9,215 bases of DNA from Candidatus Gastranaerophilales bacterium (GTDB taxonomy: Bacteria; Cyanobacteriota; Vampirovibrionia; Gastranaerophilales; CAJFVJ01), in the NCBI GenBank assembly GCA_028694275.1, contig JAQUTS010000063.1, forward strand, positions 1-9,215, in the 5' to 3' direction. The position numbers and the translations under genes were made by a program. Below, piece by piece: positions 1 to 6,108 of this stretch (positions are counted from its first letter, which is position 1; each line of letters starts with the position of its first letter). The notes under the pieces are model-generated. The model was not told where the DNA came from. It was given only the letters and a program-made list of their open reading frames with translations, and ran no database searches.

Positions 1-691
1 AATCACGTTCTGCGCGTACTTGTTGTATGAGATTTATTTCTTTTCCTGATTTTAAAAGAGCATTTTTTATCAGTTTTTCATCGCCGAATTTATCTGAAAT
101 TGCATTCGGGCATGGTGATTTTTCGAGAATATTTTCAATCGCGCGGGCATGGCCCCATGCGAGCATTTTGTTCAGATTTTTGAACTTGTCGTATAGTTCA
201 TTGTATTTGGCCGGATTGATTGTTACCACGGCAAAAGTTGCGTTGTTTTTAATTTTGACGGCAAGTTTTGAGATTTTTTCATCCGTGAGTTTTTTGCTGT
301 CTTTGAGTTCAAGTTCTTCAAAAAGACTTTTATTTTTTTCATTGACCAAAACAGCAGCTATAATCAACGGACCAAAATAATCACCCTTGCCTGATTCATC
401 AGTTCCGATCCAAGATGTAAAATTGTGCGTGATGTCATCATCTTTTTTCTTTGGGATACTCAAAAGTTGAAGTTGGCTTTTGGTTCCTAAAAATTCGCTT
501 GTAAATTCTTGAGTTCCGCTCCCTTGGGCAAGTATTTTGCCTGAATTGTACAAGGTCACAACTACATTTTTGCCTTTGGCACGCCATAGAGCATAATCAG
601 CTGTGCCAAAGTCGTATCCTGCCTCTTCAAGTTTTTTCTTGAGGGAATCCGCTTCTTTTAGGTTAAATTTGTCACTATAAGAGTTGCTCAT
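1..691 (-). CDS. rnhC: Ribonuclease HIII, partial (C-terminus beyond window edge)
   Basis: RNase HIII cleaves the RNA strand of RNA-DNA hybrids in the cytoplasm, removing R-loops and some primers. The 230 visible residues start at ATG 691. Residues 1-80 look like the TBP-like substrate-binding domain typical of HIII rather than HII. The RNase H fold starts at about 94, with the signature GTDESGKGDYFGP at 96-108 (catalytic D98 and E99), LKDSKKL at 129-135 (D131) and ISDKF at 198-202 (D200). The last visible residues, VRAERD, match the family stretch that precedes the final acidic residue. About 70 residues are missing beyond base 1. No clear Shine-Dalgarno precedes the ATG. It diverges from the small gene at 821 across 129 AT-rich bases. 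The family call is very secure; HIII rather than HII rests on the N-terminal domain and the signature. Confidence 0.95.
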   Translation of the reverse strand, partial: MSNSYSDKFNLKEADSLKKKLEEAGYDFGTADYALWRAKGKNVVVTLYNSGKILAQGSGTQEFTSEFLGTKSQLQLLSIPKKKDDDITHNFTSWIGTDESGKGDYFGPLIIAAVLVNEKNKSLFEELELKDSKKLTDEKISKLAVKIKNNATFAVVTINPAKYNELYDKFKNLNKMLAWGHARAIENILEKSPCPNAISDKFGDEKLIKNALLKSGKEINLIQQVRAERD

Positions 692-726
692 TATTCAAAG
701 ATATCATAAAAAGTACATTTTAAATG

Positions 727-740
727 TTAACAAAAGTTAA
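727..740. promoter_or_regulatory. Palindrome in divergent rnhC / small-gene intergenic region
   Basis: TTAAC-AAAA-GTTAA is a perfect 5-bp inverted repeat with a 4-base centre, in the 129-base gap between two divergently oriented genes. Both directions should need promoters here, but the gap is so AT-rich that no -35/-10 pair stands out. On the plus strand TTAACA at 727-732 could serve as a -35, but the hexamer 17 bases on is poor. An operator role is only a possibility. Confidence 0.25.
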
Positions 741-820
741 AGAAGTATATACGAAAGAAACACTTTTTATATACTTACTGTTTTTATATAAACATAAGAG
801 GATTTTTAGAGGAAAATAAT

Positions 821-1021
821 ATGTACGAACAGCTTTTATATCAAGAAAAATTTACATCCACACAAAATGCAACTGATGCATATAATTCTACTGTAGAAAA
901 TTTCTTTATGATGGAACAAGATGTCAAAAAGAAGAAAAAAGTATATTATTCACTCAAGCAGCTTTTGCATGAATGTCCTTTTTACGGTCTTGAAACATAC
1001 GGCGAAAACTATATCTGTTAG
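821..1021 (+). CDS. Small lysine-rich hypothetical protein (66 aa)
   Basis: I do not recognise this protein. It starts at ATG 821 behind a clear Shine-Dalgarno (AGAGGA, 7-base spacing), and a second GA-rich element (AAGAGGA) lies about 13 bases further upstream. The product is short, hydrophilic and without a signal peptide or membrane segment. It has a run of five lysines at residues 36-40, followed by aromatic-rich sequence (VYYS, PFYGLETYGENY), and ends in Cys. It is a single-gene unit with a Rho-independent terminator about 70 bases after its stop. The strong ribosome site and the dedicated terminator argue for a real gene despite the short length. The aromatic and lysine-rich tail would suit nucleic-acid or partner binding, but this is speculation. 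Confidence 0.7.
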   Translation: MYEQLLYQEKFTSTQNATDAYNSTVENFFMMEQDVKKKKKVYYSLKQLLHECPFYGLETYGENYIC

Positions 1022-1089
1022 TTTTTTGCAAATTTTATAACAATGAAGAACTAAAAGTGCAATTTTAGGGCTTTTAATTTCAGTAGGAT

Positions 1090-1123
1090 TTTCTGCAAAT
1101 CGTATGGTTTGCAGAAATTTTTT
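1090..1123 (+). terminator. Rho-independent terminator after the 66-aa gene
   Basis: A perfect 10-bp stem (TTTCTGCAAA at 1090-1099 with TTTGCAGAAA at 1108-1117) encloses an 8-base loop and is followed directly by six T residues (1118-1123). The stem is AT-rich but long. On the minus strand no T-tract follows the stem, so it should act only on plus-strand transcripts, shielding the repeat array and the antisense of mnmE. Confidence 0.75.
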
Positions 1124-1125
1124 GT

Positions 1126-1518
1126 TTGGAATATTTGACAGGCATATTCCGCTTTCTTGGAATATTGGCGGTTCGGTTTTTTCTGCTTCGCTTCGTTTCA
1201 TTTTATGAAACTTTTGCTCTGCCAAAAACCTCACAAAGGCGAGTTTCGTGCCAGGCACTCACTCTTGCCAAATTCCGCTTCTTGGAATATTTGACAGCTC
1301 AAAGCTTTCCACTTCATTTCGGGCTTTTTAAGCCTTGCATTTCGTCAAGCTTTTCGCTAGGCGAGCTATGCTCCTGTCAAAATTCCGCTCTCTTGGAATA
1401 TTGCCCTGCTTCATATGCTTCACTTCATTTCAGTTTGCTATGCAAACTTTCATTACGTTGCATATTCCGCCAGACGGGTTTCGCTTTGCTCACCCTCGGG
1501 CAAATTCCGCTACTTGCC
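1126..1518. repeat. Array of palindromic intergenic repeats with variable hairpins
   Basis: A core of the form ATTCC-GC(T/C)TCTT-GGAAT, itself an inverted repeat, occurs complete at 1146-1163, 1272-1288 and 1382-1399, and as half copies at 1126-1141 (right half), 1464-1471 and 1504-1510 (left halves). About 40 bases after each full core lies CTTCATTTC or CTTCGTTTC (around 1191, 1311, 1422). Directly at or after it comes a short hairpin whose sequence differs in each unit: GTTTCAT-TTT-ATGAAAC (1195-1211), GGCTT-TTT-AAGCC (1322-1334) and AGTTTGC-TAT-GCAAACT (1432-1448). Segments between cores are bounded by complementary ends, for example TTTGACAG (1290-1297) and CTGTCAAA (1374-1381). Open frames cross the region on both strands but reflect the repeats, not a gene. 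It resembles REP/BIME-like or mosaic dispersed repeats; whether it recurs in the genome cannot be seen here. Confidence 0.8.
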
Positions 1519-2874
1519 GATGCAGAATTGGTCAAAAATATGTGTCAAAATCTCATCGGTCATTACTTCGCCTGTGATTTCATTCAAATTTAAAAGGGCG
1601 GATTTGACATCTATAGAAATCAGATCTTGAAGTTCTTCTCTTTGCGTACCCAAAAGAGCGTGATTTAGGGCTATTTTGGCGTTTTCAAGACACTCTTGTT
1701 GTCTGATATTGGTTGAAAATTCGTTATCTTCAATTTTGTTTTGGTTGATTATCATTGTTTCAATTTGTTTTTTGAGCTCATCAATTCCTGTGTCGGTTTT
1801 GGTCGAAATGCAAAGAACATCTTGCGGAAGATCTTCGATAAGATCTGCTTTTGAACCGATTTTGATGTGCGGTTTGTCGCCTATTTCTTTTATTATTTCT
1901 TCATCTTCTTTATCTATGCCTTTTTTAAGATCGTACATAAATAATACAAGATCGGCGTCTTCTAAGCATTTGCGGGAAAAATCTATCCCGATTGCCTCGA
2001 TATAATCAGATTCTGATTGAGCACAAAGTTCCCTTAATCCTGCCGTGTCCATCAAAGTTACAGGTATGCCCGCTATATCAAGTGATTCTTGAATTACATC
2101 TCTTGTCGTTCCTGCAATTGATGTCACGATAGCCCTTTGTGAGTTCAAAAGTTTGTTAAAAAGCGATGATTTGCCTACATTTGTCTGCCCGATGAGGGCA
2201 ATTTTGAGTCCTTGGCGCATAAGATTTGAGCTTTTTGCTCCTGAGAGGGCTTTGTCAATTTTATTTATCGCTGTTGTGATTTTTTCTTCCAAAAATTCAT
2301 ACGATGGCTCAGCCACATCATCAGGAAAATCAATTGCGGCGGTGATTTTGGCCAAAAGCTCCATGATTTCATGCCTTAGTGTATTGATATAAGTTGATAA
2401 AGTGCCCGATAGGTTGTGCGCGGAAACTTTTGCAAATTTATCCGTTTTGGCATGGATTACATCGAGTACGGCTTCGGCCTGAGAAAGATCCATTTTTCCG
2501 TTCAAAAATGCCCTTTTGGTAAATTCGCCGCGCTCCGCCATTGTTGCACCATGATTAAGAGTAAGATTAAGAATATTTTTGACTATATTTATGCCGCCAT
2601 GGCAGCTTATTTCGACGACATCTTCTCCCGTATAAGAGTTTGGTGCCTTAAAATAAATCGCTATTACTTCATCTATAAGCCCTACTTCGTCCAAAATCCA
2701 CCCGTGTGTTGCCATATTCGGTACAAAATCAGGTAAGAGTTTTTGGTCGGGTTTTTTGGAGAAGATTTTTTGTAATATGCAAAGAGAATCCTCACCGCTA
2801 ATCCTTATAACACCGACCCCGCCTGAACCAAGCGGGGTAGTGATTGCTGTAATAGTTTTATTTTGGTATACCAT
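1510..2874 (-). CDS. mnmE: tRNA modification GTPase MnmE
   Basis: MnmE (TrmE) works with MnmG to build the (carboxymethyl)aminomethyl group on wobble U34 of certain tRNAs, using GTP hydrolysis and a folate one-carbon unit. At 454 residues it has the usual full length. The N-terminal folate-binding domain (about 1-120) begins with the typical TITAITTPLGSGGVGVIRISG. A helical domain is split around the GTPase domain (about 222-375). The P-loop GQTNVGKS is at 229-236, TTRDV at 256-260, DTAGL at 276-280, and the G4 box reads SKAD (341-344) instead of the usual NKxD. The protein ends FCIGK with the conserved C451. The ATG overlaps the yidC stop as TAATG and has no Shine-Dalgarno of its own, so translation is probably coupled. 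The stop codon lies inside a repeat half copy. No jag/khpB gene lies between yidC and mnmE. Confidence 0.98.
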   Translation of the reverse strand: MVYQNKTITAITTPLGSGGVGVIRISGEDSLCILQKIFSKKPDQKLLPDFVPNMATHGWILDEVGLIDEVIAIYFKAPNSYTGEDVVEISCHGGINIVKNILNLTLNHGATMAERGEFTKRAFLNGKMDLSQAEAVLDVIHAKTDKFAKVSAHNLSGTLSTYINTLRHEIMELLAKITAAIDFPDDVAEPSYEFLEEKITTAINKIDKALSGAKSSNLMRQGLKIALIGQTNVGKSSLFNKLLNSQRAIVTSIAGTTRDVIQESLDIAGIPVTLMDTAGLRELCAQSESDYIEAIGIDFSRKCLEDADLVLFMYDLKKGIDKEDEEIIKEIGDKPHIKIGSKADLIEDLPQDVLCISTKTDTGIDELKKQIETMIINQNKIEDNEFSTNIRQQECLENAKIALNHALLGTQREELQDLISIDVKSALLNLNEITGEVMTDEILTHIFDQFCIGK

Positions 2875-3944
2875 TATTTTTTGTCTTTATCAATTACTTC
2901 TGCTTCTATCACGTCTTTTTTTGCAGCTTGATCTTCAAGTTTGAGCTGTTTGTCGATTATGACAGTTTGCACAATTTGGATGATGTTGCTTGTTATCATA
3001 TACAAGAAAACACCTGCCGGAATAGGGATGAAAACAAACATACCTATTATCATCACAGGCATTATTTTTGACATGGATTTTTGCATTGCTTGTTGTGCAG
3101 GATCAAGATCCGCTTGAGCATTGGCTTTCATCATTATCTTTTGAGACAAGTACATTGTCGCACCAAACAGTGTAATCAAAAGCAATACATCGTAGTTGTA
3201 ATTAGTTTTGGCTGCAAAAGTAGGTACTGATGCTACGAGTAATGACCCGTTGCGCTCAAAGTTTATTATTTCGAATTCTCTTGTGGAAGAGTTCATGACA
3301 TTTACTTTTGCGGATTTAATTTTATCCAGCTGGCTGAATTTCAAGTCGAAATCATCAAGACTGATCTTAAGATCAACATTTTCACCGGGAGTAAGTTTGC
3401 CTTGAATTTGGACAGTTTGTTGAGGTTTGTGGATTTTTATTTTTTCAGTTGTGCCATTATCAAAGGCAATAAAGGCAAATTTGTCAGTAGAAAAATGATC
3501 TTTTGCCGTGACAGAAAAAGTTCCGTCTTGCGAGATAGCATCTGTGCTTTTTAGGGTTTGATCGAGGCGATTGACGAAAAGGAATTGCGAATTCCCCGCC
3601 AATTGCATAAATTGAGGACTCATCAAAGCTGAGTACAACAAAATAAATACAGGAAGTTGCAAAAGCATCGGGAAACAACCGCCCATAGGGTTGAAATTGT
3701 TTTCTTTGTAGATTTCCATCATTTTTTGCTGCATAACCTGAGGGTTATTTTTGTAGCGATTTTGAATATCTTTAAGCTTTGGTGAGATTGCCTGCATTTT
3801 TTTCATAGAGCGTTGCTGTTGTGTGTTCAATGGCCACATAATCAAACGAATAATAACCGTCAAAACAACTATTGCAAGCCCAAATCCGCCCGCAACTTTG
3901 CTTATTGCATTTAGGGCTTCTACTGTCATGTATGTAAAATCCAA
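2874..3944 (-). CDS. yidC: Membrane protein insertase YidC, cyanobacterial-type architecture
   Basis: YidC/Oxa1/Alb3 insertase places proteins in the inner membrane, alone or with SecYEG. The start is TTG 3944: a Shine-Dalgarno (AGAGGT) lies 8 bases upstream, whereas the first ATG (codon 6) would be too far away. Membrane segments lie at about 18-38, 92-108, 251-268, 295-313 and 311-329. R33, in IIRLIMWPLN, matches the conserved groove arginine. The coiled hairpin 40-90 and NPMGGCFPMLLQLPVF (85-100) are family hallmarks. There is no large N-terminal periplasmic domain as in Proteobacteria; instead a beta-rich insert (about 118-245) lies between segments two and three, as in cyanobacterial YidC from memory. 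The tail is charged (ending DKDKK). It has its own promoter and forms a two-gene operon with mnmE. Confidence 0.96.
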   Translation of the reverse strand: MDFTYMTVEALNAISKVAGGFGLAIVVLTVIIRLIMWPLNTQQQRSMKKMQAISPKLKDIQNRYKNNPQVMQQKMMEIYKENNFNPMGGCFPMLLQLPVFILLYSALMSPQFMQLAGNSQFLFVNRLDQTLKSTDAISQDGTFSVTAKDHFSTDKFAFIAFDNGTTEKIKIHKPQQTVQIQGKLTPGENVDLKISLDDFDLKFSQLDKIKSAKVNVMNSSTREFEIINFERNGSLLVASVPTFAAKTNYNYDVLLLITLFGATMYLSQKIMMKANAQADLDPAQQAMQKSMSKIMPVMIIGMFVFIPIPAGVFLYMITSNIIQIVQTVIIDKQLKLEDQAAKKDVIEAEVIDKDKK

Positions 3945-3981
3945 TATTTTATACCTCTTAGTAAACTAACTTCTTCCATTT

Positions 3982-4010
3982 ATTTTAAAACAAAAATACA
4001 CAGCCGACAA
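3982..4010 (-). promoter_or_regulatory. Sigma-70-type promoter for yidC-mnmE
   Basis: On the minus strand TTGTCG (4010-4005) and TAAAAT (3987-3982) are separated by exactly 17 bases. Matches to consensus are 4 of 6 and 5 of 6. Transcription would start near 3975, giving a leader of about 30 bases that includes the AGAGGT ribosome site. This lets yidC-mnmE be transcribed independently of rpmH-rnpA-yidD, from which they are separated by two opposing genes. Confidence 0.6.
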
Positions 4011-4062
4011 TTTATACGGAGGTATCGTTACACTGTGCTTGATTGTGCACCGTTTTTTGCTT

Positions 4063-4092
4063 TTGACATTACAAAATGTAACGCCTTATGTC
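4063..4092 (+). promoter_or_regulatory. Candidate promoter with spacer palindrome, upstream of 127-aa gene
   Basis: A perfect TTGACA (4063-4068) is followed after 18 bases by TATGTC (4087-4092), a weak -10. The spacer contains the palindrome TTACA-AAA-TGTAA (4069-4081), directly abutting the -35, a usual position for a repressor site. The start codon of the next gene is 114 bases downstream of the -10, so the leader would be long. The -35 is convincing, the -10 less so. Confidence 0.4.
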
Positions 4093-4205
4093 TAAAAAAT
4101 TAAAGTTTATAAAAACAAACACCGATAGACATGGTGTCAAGGATGAATGGATAAATAACGGATATGTGATTGTGAAATAAGACTTTTAACAGAGGAGATT
4201 TTGGC

Positions 4206-4589
4206 ATGGCAAATTTAGACGGTATCGGTGCAAATTTTGTTAATGTGAACAGTTTGTACAAAACAGGGAAAAAAACAAACGAAAATGAAGCGCAATCTTT
4301 AGGGGAAGCAGAAGCTCAAAAAGCATCATTGGCAGGTGTTGACAGAAAAAATCCGACAGATATTTTGAATTCTATGCATAATTACGGAGTACAAAATTTC
4401 ATCGCTCCTAAAATTGCAAAAATGGAATTAGACCCTCAAATGAAGCAACGAATCGGGGATTTTATGGCAAGTTTTGAGGATGAAGTTCAAAAAGGGTTGC
4501 AGATTATTTCTCAAGAATTCCCGTCAATGGATCCTGCTCAAGCACTTGATTTGGCAGCCAAATCAGCATTTAGGGCGTCTGACTTGTAG
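4206..4589 (+). CDS. Hypothetical protein (127 aa), first gene of inserted block
   Basis: I do not recognise this protein. It starts at ATG 4206 with a strong Shine-Dalgarno (AGAGGAG, about 8 bases upstream). It is soluble and mostly hydrophilic, with no signal peptide or Cys pairs. Residues 1-50 are rich in N, K, E, A and G and are probably disordered. The rest (about 50-127) reads as several amphipathic helices, for example around DPQMKQRIGDFMASFEDEVQKG and DPAQALDLAAKSAFRASDL. It runs opposite to yidC on one side and precedes the 418-residue gene on the same strand by 74 bases. The two may form a unit, although the second has its own candidate promoter. The helical C-terminal part with a disordered N-terminus would suit a chaperone, adaptor or secreted substrate, but nothing in the sequence decides. 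Confidence 0.8.
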   Translation: MANLDGIGANFVNVNSLYKTGKKTNENEAQSLGEAEAQKASLAGVDRKNPTDILNSMHNYGVQNFIAPKIAKMELDPQMKQRIGDFMASFEDEVQKGLQIISQEFPSMDPAQALDLAAKSAFRASDL

Positions 4590-4600
4590 ATATTTCTACA
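4585..4600. repeat. Inverted repeat over stop codon of the 127-aa gene
   Basis: TGTAGA (4585-4590) and TCTACA (4595-4600) form a perfect 6-bp stem around TATT. The left arm contains the TAG stop and the right arm coincides with the -35 hexamer proposed for the next gene. No T-tract follows, so it is not a normal terminator; an operator or chance are the alternatives. Confidence 0.4.
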
Positions 4601-4624
4601 GTTGTAACAAAAAATTTATATAAT
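4595..4624 (+). promoter_or_regulatory. Candidate promoter for the 418-aa gene
   Basis: TCTACA (4595-4600, 4 of 6 matches to TTGACA) and a perfect TATAAT (4619-4624) are 18 bases apart. Transcription would begin near 4631. In AT-rich DNA a lone TATAAT is weak evidence, but the spacing is acceptable and the next gene starts at a suitable distance. Confidence 0.4.
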
Positions 4625-4663
4625 ATTCAAAAACAATCCACAAATGTTTTATATAGTTTATCA

Positions 4664-5920
4664 TTGAAACAAAATAGGATTGTGGATGAATTATCTATGT
4701 TGAGTAAGATGTATGCAAATATGTCTGTTGTGCCATTCGGCAATTATTTTCACGGCAGAAACCAAAAAACAGAGCAAAAAAACAGCACACCCGTTGTGTC
4801 AAAAAGTTCTGATGCATTAAGCACTCCGAATGCTTTTTACAATAAACAGCTTTTGGGGGTCAAAAAACAAAGCGCGGATGTTAGTTTTTCGGGTTTTCAT
4901 TTGACGGAAGTCCCCGGATTTCATTGTCCTTGTTGCGATAAACTGATGTATACAACTGCTGAAATTGCAAAATTGGCAGATAGATTGTCCAAAGCCAAAG
5001 GCGGCGAAATAGAAAAAGTTTTGGCTCCTCATGTGGAACAATTGCATGAGGTCGGGTCTCAAGTTGCGGCTTATTTGATAAAAAAATCAGTTGACAATCC
5101 AAAACTTGGCATAAAAGAACTGCTCATGTTTCAAAGACCTGCAAGCGAGGCCTATTTGATTAATGAGCAAATGAAAGTCCTAAATCCTGCTGTCGGGATG
5201 GCAAGAGCTCTCAGAGGGCCGAGTAGGCACAATGTCATAAATTCTTTAAATCAAATAAAGGATATAGTTGTGCATGGAAAAGATAATGAAAGATTTAAAA
5301 GAAAAAAAGTTGTAAAAACTATAACTCACTATAGTTTGGTTGAACAAAGCAGTGTTAATCAGCGAATTTTGAAAAATATGCTCAAAAAAATTGAAGAATT
5401 GCCGACATCAGATGACAGTTTCCACGCTTTTGTGACCAAATATACCAATGAGAGACCCAAAAGATCTTCTTTGGAGATTGCTGAAAAGATTTTTCTTCCG
5501 AGTAAAGCAACAAGAGAACACGTAGACCCTGCTTGGCGAAACACCGATGATGCTGTTAAAGGCCCAACTTCTACAGATAATTCGCTTGATATGTGCTCTA
5601 AATGCAATGGCGAAAGAGAAACAACACCATATTATGAATTTATTACTAAAAAACATCCTGAGATGAAAGAAAATCTTCCCAAACACATGGATGAAGTTCA
5701 GCATTATATAAGGAAAAAAGATATTAGTGCTTATTATGATTATCCGCTTAAGTTAAGAGAAAGAATCAGAAGGCAATCAACTCCGCCTGGTGAGACAAAG
5801 CCTTTGCTTGATTATAAAACGGATTTGATTGAAGAATTTATTGAAAGAAAAACAATAGAACTTCAAAGATTATCAGCCAAATATAAGTCCGATCCTATTA
5901 ATCATCCTAAAGGGTCATAA
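4664..5920 (+). CDS. Hypothetical protein with HNH-like zinc/nuclease motif (418 aa)
   Basis: Not a family I can name. The longest reading begins at TTG 4664, which has no ribosome site. In-frame GTG 4682 or ATG 4697, 4709 or 4721 are also possible, and the first 20 residues should be treated as uncertain. A disordered, polar N-terminus (to about 80) leads to FHCPCCDKLM (C88, C90, C91). A long helical, basic middle follows, and then EHVDPAW (H286, P289), N306 and CSKCN (C311, C314, N315). The order CxxC ... HxxP ... N ... CxxCN is that of HNH endonucleases with a structural zinc, but here about 195 residues separate the first Cys pair from the His. The C-terminal 100 residues are charged helices. 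It is convergent with yidD, overlapping it by 19 bases. A DNA- or RNA-cleaving role is inference; it could equally be a catalytically dead zinc-bound protein. Confidence 0.85.
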   Translation: MKQNRIVDELSMLSKMYANMSVVPFGNYFHGRNQKTEQKNSTPVVSKSSDALSTPNAFYNKQLLGVKKQSADVSFSGFHLTEVPGFHCPCCDKLMYTTAEIAKLADRLSKAKGGEIEKVLAPHVEQLHEVGSQVAAYLIKKSVDNPKLGIKELLMFQRPASEAYLINEQMKVLNPAVGMARALRGPSRHNVINSLNQIKDIVVHGKDNERFKRKKVVKTITHYSLVEQSSVNQRILKNMLKKIEELPTSDDSFHAFVTKYTNERPKRSSLEIAEKIFLPSKATREHVDPAWRNTDDAVKGPTSTDNSLDMCSKCNGERETTPYYEFITKKHPEMKENLPKHMDEVQHYIRKKDISAYYDYPLKLRERIRRQSTPPGETKPLLDYKTDLIEEFIERKTIELQRLSAKYKSDPINHPKGS

Positions 5921-6108
5921 CCGCCTGGGTTCCAAGGATGGCAACGGCAAATTCTTTTGATTCCAAGCCAGCTTCCTTTAAAAAACCCGTATTTTTCTAT
6001 GGCTTGAAGGGTGTATTCTGAGCATGTAGGTGTGAATCTGCACACTTTTGGGGTGAATTTTGAGAAAAATCTGTAGATTTTAATGAGCAAGATTGCTATT
6101 TGTTTCAT
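5902..6108 (-). CDS. yidD: Membrane protein insertion efficiency factor YidD
   Basis: YidD is a small, membrane-associated basic protein that assists YidC-dependent membrane protein insertion. All 68 residues fit the family: an amphipathic N-terminus (AILLIKIYRFFSKF), CRFTPTCSEY at 23-32, KGSWLGIKRICRCHPWNPGGYDPLG at 44-68, with the conserved Cys residues C23, C29, C54 and C56. The ATG at 6108 lies inside the end of rnpA (29-base overlap) without a good ribosome site, which points to translational coupling. In many genomes yidC follows immediately; here two opposite-strand genes intervene. The last 19 bases overlap the end of the convergent 418-residue gene, and no terminator is visible. Confidence 0.97.
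   Translation of the reverse strand: MKQIAILLIKIYRFFSKFTPKVCRFTPTCSEYTLQAIEKYGFFKGSWLGIKRICRCHPWNPGGYDPLG

Noticed and set aside
27..380. Plus-strand open frame of 117 codons inside rnhC
   Set aside because: It is antisense to a well-supported RNase HIII and has no family features.
1126..1518. CRISPR array
   Set aside because: Repeat cores are too short and degenerate, spacing is uneven (about 40 to 126 bases), the intervening parts share motifs, and no cas genes are nearby.
1126..1593. Long open frames across the repeat array, on the plus strand (to 1593) and on the minus strand (950-1258)
   Set aside because: They consist of repeat translations or antisense of mnmE, have no ribosome site, and show no coherent protein character.
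4636..4687. Two inverted DnaA-box-like sites (ATCCACAA at 4636-4643, TTGTGGAT at 4680-4687) near the rpmH cluster, as a possible origin
   Set aside because: Neither is an exact TTATCCACA, there are only two, dnaA is absent, and there is no clear unwinding element. Other TGTGGAT sites lie inside genes.
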